Origin: Ovis canadensis | Lineage: Eukaryota > Chordata > Mammalia > Artiodactyla > Bovidae | NCBI RefSeq assembly: GCF_042477335.2 | Contig: NC_091247.1 | Location: forward strand, 18,148,501 to 18,212,500 | Length of the DNA: 64,000 nt | Direction of reading: 5' to 3' | Shown: positions 22,073-34,084 of the stretch, one piece after another | Numbering within the stretch: the first letter of the stretch is position 1 | How the letters are laid out: every line of letters begins with the position of its first letter | The notes under the pieces: model-generated | What the model saw: only the letters and a program-made list of their open reading frames with translations | The model's database searches: none | Told to the model about the DNA's origin: nothing | Made by a program: the position numbers and the translations under genes

Positions 22073-24504
22073 CTAACACCTAATATCAGTACCCACCCCT
22101 GCCTCCAATTCTCACAGCTTGTGTTTCCGCAGGCAGAAGCCCATCCACCATATGTACACCGTCACCAACCCATGAGATTAGCTGCCGCCAAGGAAGATGG
22201 GGGTCCATGGAAAGAAACTTCAGGGAGGTGACCAGATGGTGAGAAAGAGCCCTCTCCCTAGAGCCCCAGGGTGGGCATCCAGGTGCCCAAGCCCCCGTTC
22301 CAGGCCCACAGAACCAGACCCAAAACGATGGCTGTCCTTTCAGGCGGTTACGTAGGGGTACTTTTTCATATAGTCCTAGATAACTAAACCATCTCCATTC
22401 AGGCCTGAATCACTTCTGGGATTCTGACATACCACTGGTTTTGTTTTTGTTTTCTGCTTTTCCATTTTATGACCTTCCTAAATCATCACCCACGGTTTCT
22501 CCAGAAGTCCAGCTTATAACCGCCAGTCTGCGCCCTGTCATCTCATTGTAAAACCTATTTATCTTCCTTAAATATCCCAGAGCAGTAAAACTAAAAATAT
22601 TATCAAGCTATTCTGGCAGGAGTTACCAATAGCCTTTCCACAGCATTTAGCTTCCTTGTTTCCCCGACCTGAGTTTAAAGGAAAAAATATATGTGCAGAT
22701 CCCTCCGAAGATCTACATTTTGGAAAGGAATCACCTAATCGCTTCCTTCCGTTAGTATCGTCCATCCACTGGGCCCTTCGGTGCCCCAAGGACTCATTCC
22801 CTGAGTCCCCTGTCTGCAGGGCCTCCCACCTTTACTGCTGGCCCACCCCCCCCCCCCATCCCGTATCCAATTACACCTGTGGTTTAAAGCATAACTCATT
22901 TATCTCTTAGTCAACTAAACGCTGTAGCTGGTCAGCAAATATTGACTAATGAGCCTCATGTAGTGGGTGTCTCCAATATCTTCCCTACCCCTTCTCCTTC
23001 CCTCCCCATCCAGCCACTGGGCTTCCTGTTGGGTCATTCCCCCACTTCCAAATTCCTACACTCTCAGGGGTAAGCACCTTCTTCATCCTGGTCCAGCCAC
23101 TGACCAGTGATCACTAGATCAGTGGACAGGCCCCATGGTCGCAGGAAAAAGGCCAAGGACTCACACAGACCAGCTCCTTTTTTCAGACTAACAGTTCATT
23201 GATACTGAAAAAAACCCATCTCAGCACCAGGCAACTGCATTTCAATCGTGCAGTGAATGCCCACCAACCATATACTAAGAAAACCAAGCAAGGCATAAGT
23301 AAATAAAGCTTGGCACGCAACCTTGATGTCTGCTGAGGAACACAGAAGCAGACCCGGATGGGGGAATTTTACGTGCAGGGAGGTCAGGGCTAGAGCACAG
23401 GTGGCCACAAGTGGTGTAGAAGCATGGACGAGGGGGGTTCTCCAGGCATCAGAGGAACAAAAAAAGGGTTAAAAAGAAGGGCACATGGAGCAGGCACTCC
23501 AGACAGAGAAGGGAGAGCCAGGCATGGGGCCAGGGAGGCATGGGTGAGTCTATTTCTTTACCTCCATCAGTGAATCTATGCTAAAGTGATACCAATGGCC
23601 TGTGACATAGGGGTCAGCCTCAGGCCAGGAGTGGGGTGAAGGGACACAGGACAGTGAGGCTTTGAGTGTAAAACTGAAGATGTCAAAAAGAAAAAAAAAT
23701 CAGTGCTCACGATACATCTTTTCTTTTAATGCAGTACCTAAGGAATCAAAATTAATGCATAATCCATGGCTAACAAAATACTACACTTTTAAATGAAAAC
23801 AAGATCACTATTACTGATTTTTTCTTTTGTTTCTGGCTCATTTTCACTAAGGGTACTTTTGCCCTTGTCTTTACCTGGAATTCCCTTTATTTCCAGGGAA
23901 AATGAGAGGGAGGAAAAAAAAAAATACACAAGACAGTTTGAACCGAAAGCTCATGCATTCCTGTCTTGGTCTTCAGGAAACTCTTCCATCTACAAATTCC
24001 CTCCTTCTTTTGGAAAATCAAAACATGTTTAACTAAATACTTGAGAGTCCAGGAGCTGGAAGCTTTCCCTCCCACTGAATCCTGTTCAACACCCTTTTCC
24101 TCTGTTAACCCAACGAGCAAGCCAAATGTGCAGCCAAAGGCCCAAAGCTGGCCTGGGAGCCTGCGGAAGCGTGTGCATCCTGCCGGAAGCAGCCAAACCT
24201 GGCAGGAAGTTGCAATTACCGAGCGGGCAGGGCTTATGCAGACGCCGAGCAGGGCTGGCCTGAATAAACCCGGGCTTATCAAAAGAAGGTGTATGGCAGT
24301 GAATCTGGTAATTAATAGGATTGCAGGTTTCAAAGGAAGAGGGAGGAGGCCAGGCCAGCTTTCTGGCGCCCAGCGCTTTCCCTAAAGGCACAGACAGAAA
24401 CAGGATAAGCCGCCTCGGGGCAGGTCCAGAGGGGCCCTTGTGGTGGGATGGAGCATGGCTAGCAGTGGGGTGGGCAGGCAGGCCCTCTCCTCCTTTGGGG
24501 ATGG
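22073..24504. other. Intergenic, no gene seen
   Basis: No recognisable gene. Contains a short C run (about 22846-22857), AT-rich unique stretches at 22340-22780 and an A run near 23915. The 148-codon minus frame at 23887-24333 is opposed by a plus frame over the same DNA and matches nothing I know. Confidence 0.5.
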
Positions 24505-24716
24505 TGGTGGTTTAGTTACTGAGTTGTGTCTGACTCTTTTACGACACCCTGGACTATAGCCCACCAGGCTCTTCTGTCCATGGGATTCTCCAGGCAAGAA
24601 TACTGGAGTGGGTAGCCATTTCCTTCTCCAGGGGATCTTCCTGACCCAGGGATCAAACCCAAGGCTCCTTCAACACAGGCAGATTCTCTGCTGACTAAGT
24701 CACCGGAGAAGCCCCT
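24505..24716 (-). mobile_element. Bov-A2/Bov-tA SINE
   Basis: 'gtggtttagttactgagttg' through 'tctccaggggatcttcctga' to 'aagtcaccggagaagcccc', reverse strand, moderately diverged. Confidence 0.87.
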
Positions 24717-25959
24717 CTCTGCCTTTACGCCCTCCTTACAGATGCCTGTTTGCTCAAGACCCTTTCTCTTCTGCCATTAGTGACTTCTTAGCTTCTCAAG
24801 AGAATTATCACTGGGGATGAAGTTTCTTCCTCTTGGATGCTAGCCAAGTGAACTTATTTTCAGAGTTTAAGGAAGATTTTTGAACTTCTCTTGTTAAGTT
24901 CCAATTTCAACTCTTTTTAACCGAACTTTACTAGAAGCCACGAAATATTTGCAATGTGTTATTTCAGTAAAAGTGAATCCATTTAGTCTCGAGGGCCAGA
25001 CAGCACAACACAGGGGAGCGTGAAGGTTGCAGAGAGCTGCACCTCCAAGATGGGAGTGAGGAGGAGACGGCCTGTCCGCCCCGGACCAAGTGTTCTCCGG
25101 GGTTTGCCACCCGGTCAGCATGGCCGGCCGCACGTAGGAGCTGCTTTGCTTTCAGAACCACCCGCCAGCCCGTGTGAGCCAGGAGCCTGCAGTCTCCATT
25201 CAGAGCTTACAAGTGTCCACTGGAGCAGAACAGGAAGGGAAAAGCTCAGAGGAAAGGGTTTCTCCCTCCTGTGATCCTGAAAGAGACCCAATGGTAGCCT
25301 GCAGGGCTGGATGGAAAGACTTAGACCAAAAAAATCACAGAACGCGGAGAATAAAAGGTCACACAGGGTTTCTCTGGTATGGTGGAAAGTCAGCTCACCT
25401 CGGAGTCAAGCGAGCTCCCCTGGAAGCCTACGACACGCCTGCTGTATTTCTGAAGTCCACTCTGATCCTCAGTGTCCTCATCAGACAAGGGCTGGGGCTG
25501 ATGGAGGGCGTGATGTGCCCTCCCTCGCACCCCTTCTCACTCCAGCCTGTTCTCTGACCATTCCTCCTCTTCCACTCCCTGTGGTAACCCTTCATGCTGG
25601 CTCTAGGGATCCCTGTGACACTGAGTCATACCTGGTTACCCACCTGCTTCAGAATGCCCCTGACCACCCATGTCCAGCACTTACCACAGGATCAGCTCAC
25701 ACTTTCAGGTGCCCCCCCCGCAACCCCATCCCGCTACCCAGGGATGTGGCCTGGCCTGAGGTCCTGCTGAGGGACACACAGCGGGGCTCCTCCCTGCCCT
25801 GAGCTCAGATTCCTAAAAGGAAAGCAGTGGTGTGGCCTCAGGAGGACGGAACCCAAAGACAGACCATCTAAGGCATTTCCCCCATGGTGAGCATCCTTCT
25901 CGCCTGTCATCAGCATTACATAATCGCCCACCACACCTACCATCTTCAAAGCCTGAGTA
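24717..25959. other. Intergenic; possible MIR remnant
   Basis: No gene seen. Around 25400-25490 the text ('gagtcaagcgagctcccctg', 'tgatcctcagtgtcctcatc') has a faint MIR layout. Confidence 0.4.
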
Positions 25960-25967
25960 TGAGACCC

Positions 25968-26332
25968 CGCTTTTGAACTGCGGTGTTGGAGAAGACTCTT
26001 TGAGAGTCCCTTGGACAGCAAGGAGATCCAAGCAGTCCATCCCAAAGGAAATCAGTCCTGAATATTCATTAGAAGGACTGATGCTGAAGCTGAACTCCAA
26101 TACTTTGGCCACCTGATGCAAAGAATTGACTCCTTAGAAAAGACCCTGATGCTGGGAACGATTCAAGGCAGGAGAAGGGGACAACAGAGGATGAGATGGT
26201 TGGATGGCATCACCGACTTGATGGACAGGAGTCTGAGTAAACTCCGGGAGTTGGCGATGGACAGGGAGGCCTGGCGTGCTGCAGTCCATGGGGTCACAAA
26301 GAGTCGGTCACGATTGAGTGACTGAACTGAAC
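25968..26332 (+). mobile_element. BovB LINE 3' fragment with 8-bp TSD
   Basis: 'gcttttgaactgcggtgttg' through 'gatggcatcaccgacttgat' to 'gagtgactgaactgaac'. Flanked by TGAGACCC at 25960-25967 and 26333-26340. Confidence 0.9.
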
Positions 26333-26340
26333 TGAGACCC

Positions 26341-27132
26341 TGGGTCCCAGGGCGGACACAAGGGCCACGTGTGCACCCTGGAGCAGTCACTAGGCCCGGG
26401 GTGGACAGGCCATCCCCAGGATCCCGCCCAACCCTGAGATTCCCTAGCACCAATGCTCCGTGTCCCCAGAAGACGCTGGAGGTGGCACCAGGTGGACAGA
26501 GGGATCTCCTTTCCTGGAGATGCACCAGGAGACTAAAGCCAACTGACTCAGCAGCTATCTGAGAACTGTCTACGCTGTCATGGTAACTGTGGGGGACAAG
26601 CAATTAGAAATAAAATGCAGCTGATCCCCTGGGGTCACTGCAGGGGAATTGAGGTGTGAGAGACGGCCCCCACCCCCAGTCAGGGTCTGACATGGAACAG
26701 AGCATGGTCGAGAAGGTGCCAGCGGGGCCTGCACCTGCCAGAGGGCAGCCAAGAAGGCCTTTCTGAAGAGGGGATGGGGCAGCAGGCCGTAAAAACCTCC
26801 CAAGAAGCTGTGGGTAAGTGGCATCTCAGGGCCCTTGAGCAGAGGCTGAGGGAGAAAAAGCGCGGAGGCCACCTGCGGGGAGGTTGAGCCTCCAGGATGG
26901 GGACCCGCAGAGGGGGCCCTGGGCACAGAGGTCCTGCTGTTTTGCCAACTGTGGGCAGCTGGGAGCAGGGGAACAGTAGGGGCCCAGTTTTGCTGGGAGA
27001 AAATGGCTGTGGCCTCATCTGTGCGGAAGCAGGCGGGATGGGAGGAGACTAGGCACGCTCCGGGACTCAGCTACAAAGCTGGGTACCCACTGCATCCTCA
27101 CCTAGCCAACTGCCACCTTCCACGCCAATCTG
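26341..27132. other. Intergenic, nothing seen
   Basis: GC-rich unique sequence without a recognisable gene or repeat. The minus frames at 26163-27018 run out of the BovB copy into unique DNA. Confidence 0.5.
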
Positions 27133-27134
27133 TC

Positions 27135-27630
27135 AGTTCAGTTCAGTTCAGTCGTTCAGTCGTGTCCGACTCTTTGCGACCCCATGGACCGCAGCATGCC
27201 AAGCCTCCTCCCTGGCCATCACCAACTCCCGGAATTTACCCAAACTCATGTCCATTGAGTCAGTGATGCCATCCAACCATCTCATCCTCTGTCGTCCCCT
27301 TCTCCTCCTGCCCTCAATCTTTCCCAGCATCAGGGTCTTCTCAAATGAGTTACATCAGGTGGCCAAAATATTGGAGTTTCAGCTTCAACATCAGTCCTTC
27401 CAATGAACACCCAGGACTGATCTCCTTTACGATGGACTGGATGGACCTCCTTGCAGTCAAGGGACTCTCAAGAGTCTTCTCCAACACTACAGTTCAAAAG
27501 CATCAATTCTTGGGCGCTCAGCTTTCTTTACAGTCCAACTCTCACATCCATACGTGACTACTGGAAAAAGCATAGCCTTCAGTAGATGGACATTTGTTGG
27601 CAAAGTAATGTCTCTGCTTTTTCTTACATC
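27135..27630 (-). mobile_element. BovB LINE 3' fragment
   Basis: Reverse strand: 'gttcagttcagttcagtcgt' through 'catcctctgtcgtccccttc' and 'ctactggaaaaagcatagcc' to 'gcaaagtaatgtctctgctt'. 5'-truncated just upstream of the RTE C-terminal region. Confidence 0.9.
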
Positions 27631-29594
27631 AAATCCCACCTGCTCTTAACCACAGGGCCGTGGCCGTAACCTCTCTGCTGCACACAGATAAGGGTCAGCA
27701 CAGTGTTTGGCAGCCACTGTGCACTCTTTGCTCAGTTGCAACACGACAGCAGCAATCCCTCATGACTACCCTCAACCAGTTCCCAGGGAGGCGAGCCTGC
27801 CCCTCACTTGCCCAGGAGGGTCTGATTTCATGCCTGCTGGTGGGGTTGTCCTTGGCTGTGAATGGTGTCCCCGGCTCCTGTCACAAACGTCCTGTCACTT
27901 TGGAGAGTGACTCATGTGGTAACCCCAGTCCTGACACCACTGCTTGGTGCATCAAGGTTGAGGAGGTGGCTGGGTTATGCACGTCTGCCCCGAGTGGCTC
28001 TGCCTTTGAGCTCCCTGGAGGAGGGCAGAGATGGAGCCCAGTGATGTTTTTGGTTTCTCACCACGGCAAATGCTGGATAGAGTGGGCACTGTGCAAATTT
28101 CTCTTTGGCCCAAGAAATGGGCAAAAATAAGGAGTATAAAGGAGTTACGTATCCTCAGCTCTTCGAAAGCCTCCAACAACCAGGGTGGACTTACTGGAAC
28201 TGGCATAACCCCTCTGATGAGTTCCCGGCACCCCTGGATCTTCACCCCTACCCCCTAGCAGCCTAGGGGAGAAGAGGCCCCCCTCCCCTCCAGGCTCTGA
28301 GAGCATCCACTTCCCGGGGTGAACTGAGGCCTCAGGGAGGCAAGAGTGGCCGAGACCTCTGTTCTCAAATGTAATTTTAAAAACAGCACAAAGTGACCTT
28401 CAGGGTTCGTTTCTGGCAGGAACATTTTTCGAGTCCATGAACACGACAAATTAAACGTCCATGCCTGACAAAGCAGCCAGCATCACCAGGATTCCAGGCA
28501 GCGTCCTCCGCTGAGTCTCGGACTTTCACCTGGCATTTCCGCCTCCTTTTCTTCCCCCACCAGCCCTCATTAGCACAGCCTCCCAGTCCGATCAGGTGCG
28601 CTTGGCCAGCAGCCCAGGACCCAAGGCAGTCGCTGATCAGCCTTTAGCTGGAACCACTGATGGACACTCAGCTCCCTTTCTGCCAAAATCCGGTCTGGCC
28701 TCATCTCCAGTGGGCTGGTAGACCCTTGGTTTTAAGTGATGAGTGACAATCTAGCTCCTCTAAGCGTTCCTTTAGGGCATGGGGGTCTCATCCAGTGGGT
28801 TTGGAGGCTTCTGCTGAAACTCGAGTGGGCAGGGGATGGGGGAGGGGGAGAAGGCTGCCAGAGGAGCCTCACAGGACCCTCACATTCTCCTCTAGTCCCT
28901 CCAGGTAGGGGGCTGATCAGCACAGACCCCCTGGCCCCTCTCCAGGGCCTCTGAGTCATCTCTGGGGTGAGGTATGATCATTGGCATCCCTGATATTCCC
29001 GGTGGCGCTGAGGTCAAGGTCACACTTCGAGCCTAGTGCCTTAGCCCTAGTGCCCTGGTGGAGACAAGACAGTCCTGCCCACTGGACACCACTCTGCCCG
29101 AAGGGTCTGTGGTCAGAGCTCCCCATCGGGGTCATGGGCCACCGCAGACCCTCTGCTGAAGAGTTCACAGGACTCAAGCAGGAAGAAGCCGAGTCCAGTG
29201 CAGACAGCCCTGAGGGAGGGAGCCCCAGTGGGCCAGGGAAGATTCCAGAGGAAGTGACATTTGAGAGGACACACATGGGCCACCCTCAGGGGGCATGAAG
29301 AGAGCCCCAGAGAGCTGGATGGACGCCAGCAAACCCCCACCCAGCACGAGAGTGAACTGGTGTCCCAGGGGCAGCAAGTACGCGGGCAGGAGCTCAGGCT
29401 GGACAACAGGCCAGGGCACGACCTGAGGGTCAGAGTCGGGACACGACCCAGGGGGCAGGGGCAGCGGTGAGGGGTCAGATGTCTGGTCCTGGGCCCCCGG
29501 CAGCCACGACTTCCCAGACAGAGCAGCCCTCGGAGGACGGGGACCCAGGTCTGAGGTGGGGAGTGTTTGCGGGGTAGCAGCTCAGGCTGCTGTC
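27631..29594. other. Intergenic, no gene seen
   Basis: No recognisable coding gene. The 156-codon plus frame at 27660-28130 and 175-codon minus frame at 29113-29640 show no domain or codon signature and overlap rival frames. Confidence 0.5.
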
Positions 29595-30130
29595 CCAACA
29601 TTGCACAGTCTGGGGCTTTAAGACAAACATTTCTTCTCACGGTTCTGGAAGCTGGAAGTCCTAGATCATGATGTCAGCATGTCCAGGATCTGGCAAGAGC
29701 CCTCTGCCGTCCTCAGGGCTGCAGCCACTCTTCACATGGGGTGGGGGCCTCGGGCTCCCCGGGCCTCCTCTTTGTCATCGATGTTGTTGTTTAATCACTT
29801 CAGTCGTATCCGACTCTTTCTCGACACACCTGGACTATAGCCCGCCAGGCTCCTCTGTCCATGGGATTCTCCAGGCAAGAATACTGGAGTGGGTTGCCAT
29901 TTCCTTCTCCAGGGGATCTTCCTGACCCAGGGATTGAACCCACGTCTCCTACATTGCAGGCAGGTTCTTTACCCACTGAGCTAGAAGGACACTGAGCCCA
30001 CCATGAGAGCCCCACCTGCATGACCTCATCTAATCCTGACCACCTCCCAAAGGACCACCTGCAAAGACCACCACATTGGGGTGTAGGGCTTCAACATAAT
30101 GAATTTGTGGGGGACACAAACACTCAGTCC
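29595..30130 (-). mobile_element. MaLR/MLT1-like LTR (tentative family), interrupted
   Basis: 'tctcacggttctggaagctg', then after the SINE 'cacctgcatgacctcatcta', 'gaccacctcccaaaggacca' and 'cttcaacataatgaatttgt'. This matches reverse-strand MaLR LTR order. Non-coding solo LTR remnant. Confidence 0.6.
29780..29991 (-). mobile_element. Bov-A2/Bov-tA SINE inserted in the LTR
   Basis: 'gttgttgtttaatcacttca' through 'ggggatcttcctgacccagg' to 'ttctttacccactgagctag', reverse strand. Confidence 0.88.
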
Positions 30131-30394
30131 ATAGTAGAGGAGGGAAGGGGAATGGGACAAACATCAGAGCTGACATTTACTCAAATTTCCAAAAGGCTTT
30201 ACATGGTGGGGGCAGGGGAACAGTACGATGTAAGAAAAACTGGGACAGCTTTGAGAAGTCCTATGTTGTCTTCCCTCTACTCTAGTAAACAGCAGGTCAC
30301 CTCTAAACACAATTTTCTTTCAGAAGCAAGCTGGAAGGAAGTGCTATCGGTTAAAAATTAAACAACAAAATGAAACTCAGGCCATGTGAGCGTC
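30131..30394. other. Intergenic, nothing seen
   Basis: No gene or repeat recognised. Confidence 0.4.
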
Positions 30395-30418
30395 ACACGT
30401 TTTTAAAAAGCAATCACT

Positions 30419-30524
30419 GACACATACACCCATGACGGATTCATGTCAATGTATGGCAAAAACCACTACAATACTGTAAAGTAATTAGCCTCCAATTAAA
30501 ATAAATAAATTATTTTGTTAAAGT
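30419..30524 (+). mobile_element. Very short LINE-1 3' end insertion
   Basis: About 105 bp of ruminant L1 3' terminus ('ggcaaaaaccactacaatac', 'gtaaagtaattagcctccaa', A-rich tail) lies between near-identical AATCACTGA strings (about 30410 and 30527). Extreme 5' truncation. Confidence 0.7.
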
Positions 30525-30789
30525 AATCACTGAATTACTGATTTTTCTCTAGATCCTGACAGGATCAAAAAACATTTGGTATCTATTCCTTAACGGGTCA
30601 AAATCCATCCGTGAATGGTTTCACAGTCCTTGCTCAGCGGTGGATGTCCGGCACTTCCGTTCGGCACCAAGTTCTTCAGCTCTTGCTTCTCCCTGGGACC
30701 CCTTGCTCAGCAAACATTTTTCAGTACACATGCAGGTCTTCTCATTGCCATGTTCCTGCTGATTTGGGAGGAAGTGGAAACACTGATGT

Positions 30790-30977
30790 CTTTTTTTTTT
30801 TTTTCCAAATGGCATCCTACGATTTTTTTACTATTTACTTTTTATTCAGCTGCAACAGATCTTAGTTGTGGCACAGGGGATCTAGTTCCCTGGCGGTAGG
30901 GATCGAACCCAGGCCGGAATCCAGGCCCCCTGCATTGGGAACACAGAGTCTTAGCCACTGGACCACCAGGGTAGTCC
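30790..30977 (-). mobile_element. CHR-type tRNA-Glu SINE
   Basis: T tail (from about 30790), 'agatcttagttgtggcacag', 'ggatctagttccctggcggt' and 'ccactggaccaccagggtag' on the reverse strand. Confidence 0.75.
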
Positions 30978-31034
30978 TTGATCCCTTGTTTCAGAGTAAG
31001 AATCACTGAATGCTCTTCGATGTAGAGAACTTTT

Positions 31035-31218
31035 CTTTTTTAAAAATGGAAGTGTAGCTGATTTTCAATATCATGTTAGTTTCAGGTGCAAGGCAAAGTG
31101 ATTCAGTATGTGGGTGTATTCTTTTTCATATTCTTTTCCCTTATGAGTTGTTACAAAATGTCGAGTAGAGTTCCCTGTGCTATACAGTAGGTCTCTGCTG
31201 GTTATCTATTTATATATC
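31035..31218 (-). mobile_element. LINE-1 3' UTR fragment
   Basis: 'tttcaatatcatgttagttt', 'gtagagttccctgtgctata' and 'cagtaggtctctgctggtta', the reverse-strand L1 3' UTR. Related to the copy at 13138-13505. Confidence 0.78.
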
Positions 31219-31224
31219 ACACAG

Positions 31225-31346
31225 AGGTGCATACGTGCTCAGTCATGTCCAACTTTGTGACCCCACAGACTGTAACCTGGCAGGCTCCTCTGTGCATGGG
31301 ATTCTCCAGGCAAGAATACTGGAGTGGGTTGCCATTTCCTTCTTTA
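31225..31346 (-). mobile_element. Bov-A monomer SINE
   Basis: 'catacgtgctcagtcatgtc' to 'gtgggttgccatttccttct', reverse strand, directly upstream of a second Bov-A copy. Confidence 0.85.
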
Positions 31347-31359
31347 TTGGTATTGGGAT

Positions 31360-31495
31360 GCTGCTGCTGCTGCTAAGTCGTTTCAGTAGTGTCTGACTCT
31401 GTGCAATCCCATAGATGGCAGCCCACCAGGCTCCCCTCCTGTCCCTGGGATTCTCCAGGCAAGAACACTGGAGTGGGTTGCCATTTCCTTCTCCG
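31360..31495 (-). mobile_element. Bov-A monomer SINE with 13-bp TSD
   Basis: 'gctgctgctgctgctaagtc' to 'gccatttccttctcc', flanked by TTGGTATTGGGAT at 31347-31359 and 31496-31508. A separate insertion adjoining the older Bov-A copy. Confidence 0.93.
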
Positions 31496-31508
31496 TTGGT
31501 ATTGGGAT

Positions 31509-33050
31509 ACCGGGGTATAAAGGATGAACCAGGCCCTGCTCTCAGGGAGCTTATTCTGTGAGAATGTTCCAAGGGCATTAGCTATTGTTCAAAGAACCAA
31601 ACCAGGCTGGCAGGAGAGAGAGTGATTGCCTGAAAGCCACCCAGTCCATCTGCCTCAGGTAACCCCACCCAAGACTGACCCTTCAATGACTGACCCTTCA
31701 ATGCCACTCCCTTAGCATGGGCTGGACATCCTACAGAACCTCTCCACGCCAGCTTCAAGTTCCCATCTCTTGTTCCAAGACCCTTCAAGCACTCAGCACA
31801 GAGTCAAGACATTCAAACAAAACATACACATGCGAAAAAAAAAAAAAAAGCCTCTTCCAGTTTTCAAGCTTCACTTTATGACCTAAAAAGCAAAATCTTT
31901 CTGAAGCATAACAAGCTACTTCAGATGAAGAAAACAGCAGACTCTAAAAGGCGAGGAATCCAGTGTATGTTCTCAGTCACGTGAGCACCAAATACCGAGA
32001 AACCATCCCGGGACGAGGAGGCCAGCCCAAACCAGCTGCTTCAAAGCGGCTGTTCTTTAACCAGAGGCTTAACACAATGACCCTAGAAACCGTCTGAGAG
32101 CTTGCGCCAGCTTTCCAAGGAGGGGTGTCAGAAGGGCCCTCCCGGCAGGATTCACAGCCTCAAAATCCCACTTGGAGAGACTGCCAAGTGTCAGCAGCTC
32201 GGTGGCCCTTTTAAAGAGCCATGCCTTCATGCCACTGAGAAAGAAAAAGGGACGAAGAGAAGCTAAAGATTCACTGAGCTTAAAAGTTGGGAATAAAGGG
32301 CACTTCCCCCCCCCCCCCCCCCCCCCAGTAAATGAATGCATTTGCATTGGTTTTTTCGTGGCCAGCTGTCTTCTTGTTCACGGGAGGGCCACTTGGGCCC
32401 CTCTCCACCTGGAAGGCCAGGTGTCATTGCTTCTTTCTCCCCAGCTCACCTCTGAGGCAGCCACTCTGCTCTGGGGCCCCAGCCGGACGGCCCTTTCTCA
32501 ACTTGTCCTCTTCATCCTTGACCTAGTGTCTCATTTGGGTGTGAAGAAATCTGGGCCTTTTTTTTTTTCTCCTGTGTGTTTCATTTACAATGATTTTTCC
32601 AAGCAGTGTGAATGTTCACCATATGCTGGCTGCATGGAAGAATATTCTGGCTCCCCTAAATGCTGAGTCATGCTGAGTCACTCACCCGGAGAAATCCGGA
32701 AAGAGGGCAACCAAAACAGCTGAGGCAGCCGCAGCCGGGCCTCCCTGGAGGGACGGGGAGGGGACGGCAGAGCTGGACGAATCAGGCCAAGGTTCCACAA
32801 GGGGCCAAAGCAGCATGGCTCTTACCAAATAGTAAAGTCCTGTTAATACTGAATTTCTAGAACTTTGCCTACAGAAGAGCATAGCTGAGGTGAAGCCAGA
32901 GCAATGAGCAGGACTAAAGACATATATAGACAGAAACAGTGTTAGATAAAAATAAAAAATAAAAAACAGAATTTTATTACCAGCAAAAGATAAGGATTGC
33001 TTACATTGTTGTGTGTGTGTGTGTTTTTTTTTGTCCTGTCCAATATTGTA
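31509..33050. other. Intergenic with homopolymer tracts
   Basis: No gene recognised. Holds an A run (about 31837-31849), the C21 tract at 32306-32326 and a T run (about 32559-32569). Candidate frames such as 32172-32666 cross the C tract and have no domain. Confidence 0.5.
32306..32326. repeat. C21 homopolymer
   Basis: Twenty-one consecutive C residues, G21 on the other strand. Likely length-variable and hard to sequence; may form i-motif or G-quadruplex structure. Confidence 0.95.
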
Positions 33051-33052
33051 TG

Positions 33053-33254
33053 AGGGCTTCCCTGGTGGCTCAGATAGTAAAGAATCGCCTGCAATACAGG
33101 AGACCCAGATTCAATCCCTAGGTTGGGACGATCCCCTGGAGAAGGGAACGGCAATGCACTCCAATATTCCTGTCTGGGAAATCCCATGGAGAGAGCCTGG
33201 TGGGCTACAGTCCATGGGGTCACAAAGAGTCAAACACGACTGAGTGACTAAGCA
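33053..33254 (+). mobile_element. Bov-A2/Bov-tA SINE
   Basis: 'gagggcttccctggtggctc' through 'gatcccctggagaagggaac' to 'cacgactgagtgactaagca'. Confidence 0.9.
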
Positions 33255-33889
33255 CTATGACATTGTGTGAATACTGTATGGCGTACATTCAAAAGTCAAT
33301 AAACGAACTGACTTTGATTATGAGTAGCTGTGTATTTAAATGGAAATGGGTAAGTTTGAGTGGTTATTACCTATAGTTCCTTCAACGTCCCCAAGTCGGA
33401 ACTTTCATGGGATAACAAAACGGCCACTTCTAGTCACTTTTTGGCCATAAGAATCACCCAGGAGATCTTATCTAAAATGCAGGTTCTGTGATCATCTTTC
33501 TACCTCTGCTAAGAAGCTGGGGATCCCAGGAGTGTTCCCTAAAACATGATCTCAGGATTGCCCAAGAATCTTGTGAAAATGTGTAAAGTACTCTCAGCCC
33601 TAATCTTCTCCCTACCCTCAGGTTAGGTGGAGGCAGGGTGGGGGCGGATCTACAAATCCATAGATTCCAGACACTTCCAAATCATTCCAGTTGGCTTTTC
33701 TCCGGCTCTGCTTTCAAGAACAAAACGGCCAAGTCCTACCAGTGCCTAAATGACCCCCAATTCCTGAGCAAACGTGGAAATGTGGCCTGTGAGTTTTGTT
33801 ACCCTCTCCCACTCAAGAATAGCTTTCCTCACTATCTTCCCCATACTTGACTGAAAAATGCATAGAAAGTGTATCTATCATCCCAGGCT
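33255..33889. other. Intergenic, nothing certain
   Basis: No gene. The stretch 33440-33600 ('agaatcacccaggagatctt', 'atctcaggattgcccaagaa') resembles an old hAT/MER-type relic but cannot be assigned. Confidence 0.4.
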
Positions 33890-34060
33890 TTACTCCCTAA
33901 CCCTGACACTCAGTGGCTCTGTGACCTTAGACTTGTTACTTAACCTCTCTGAGTCTCAGCTTCTGACTCACACTAAAGCAGAGCCCCTAAATCTGTAGCT
34001 GTTTCTGTCGGGTTGTTGTTGGGATCAGGTACAGGCTAATGAGTACCCAGCCCTCTCCTC
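33890..34060 (+). repeat. MIR SINE
   Basis: 'gctctgtgaccttagacttg' and 'ttacttaacctctctgagtc' are near-consensus MIR core sequence, with a decayed 3' part. Confidence 0.85.
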
Positions 34061-34084
34061 CTTTACTGTACTCAAGTTCCAGCA

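Noticed and set aside
25662-25670. GACCACCCA, an exact GLI core
   Set aside because: A single 9-bp match in GC-rich unique DNA with no partner sites; expected by chance in 64 kb.
27660-28130. 156-codon plus frame starting MAVTSLLHTD
   Set aside because: No recognisable domain, no promoter or splice context, overlapping frames present.
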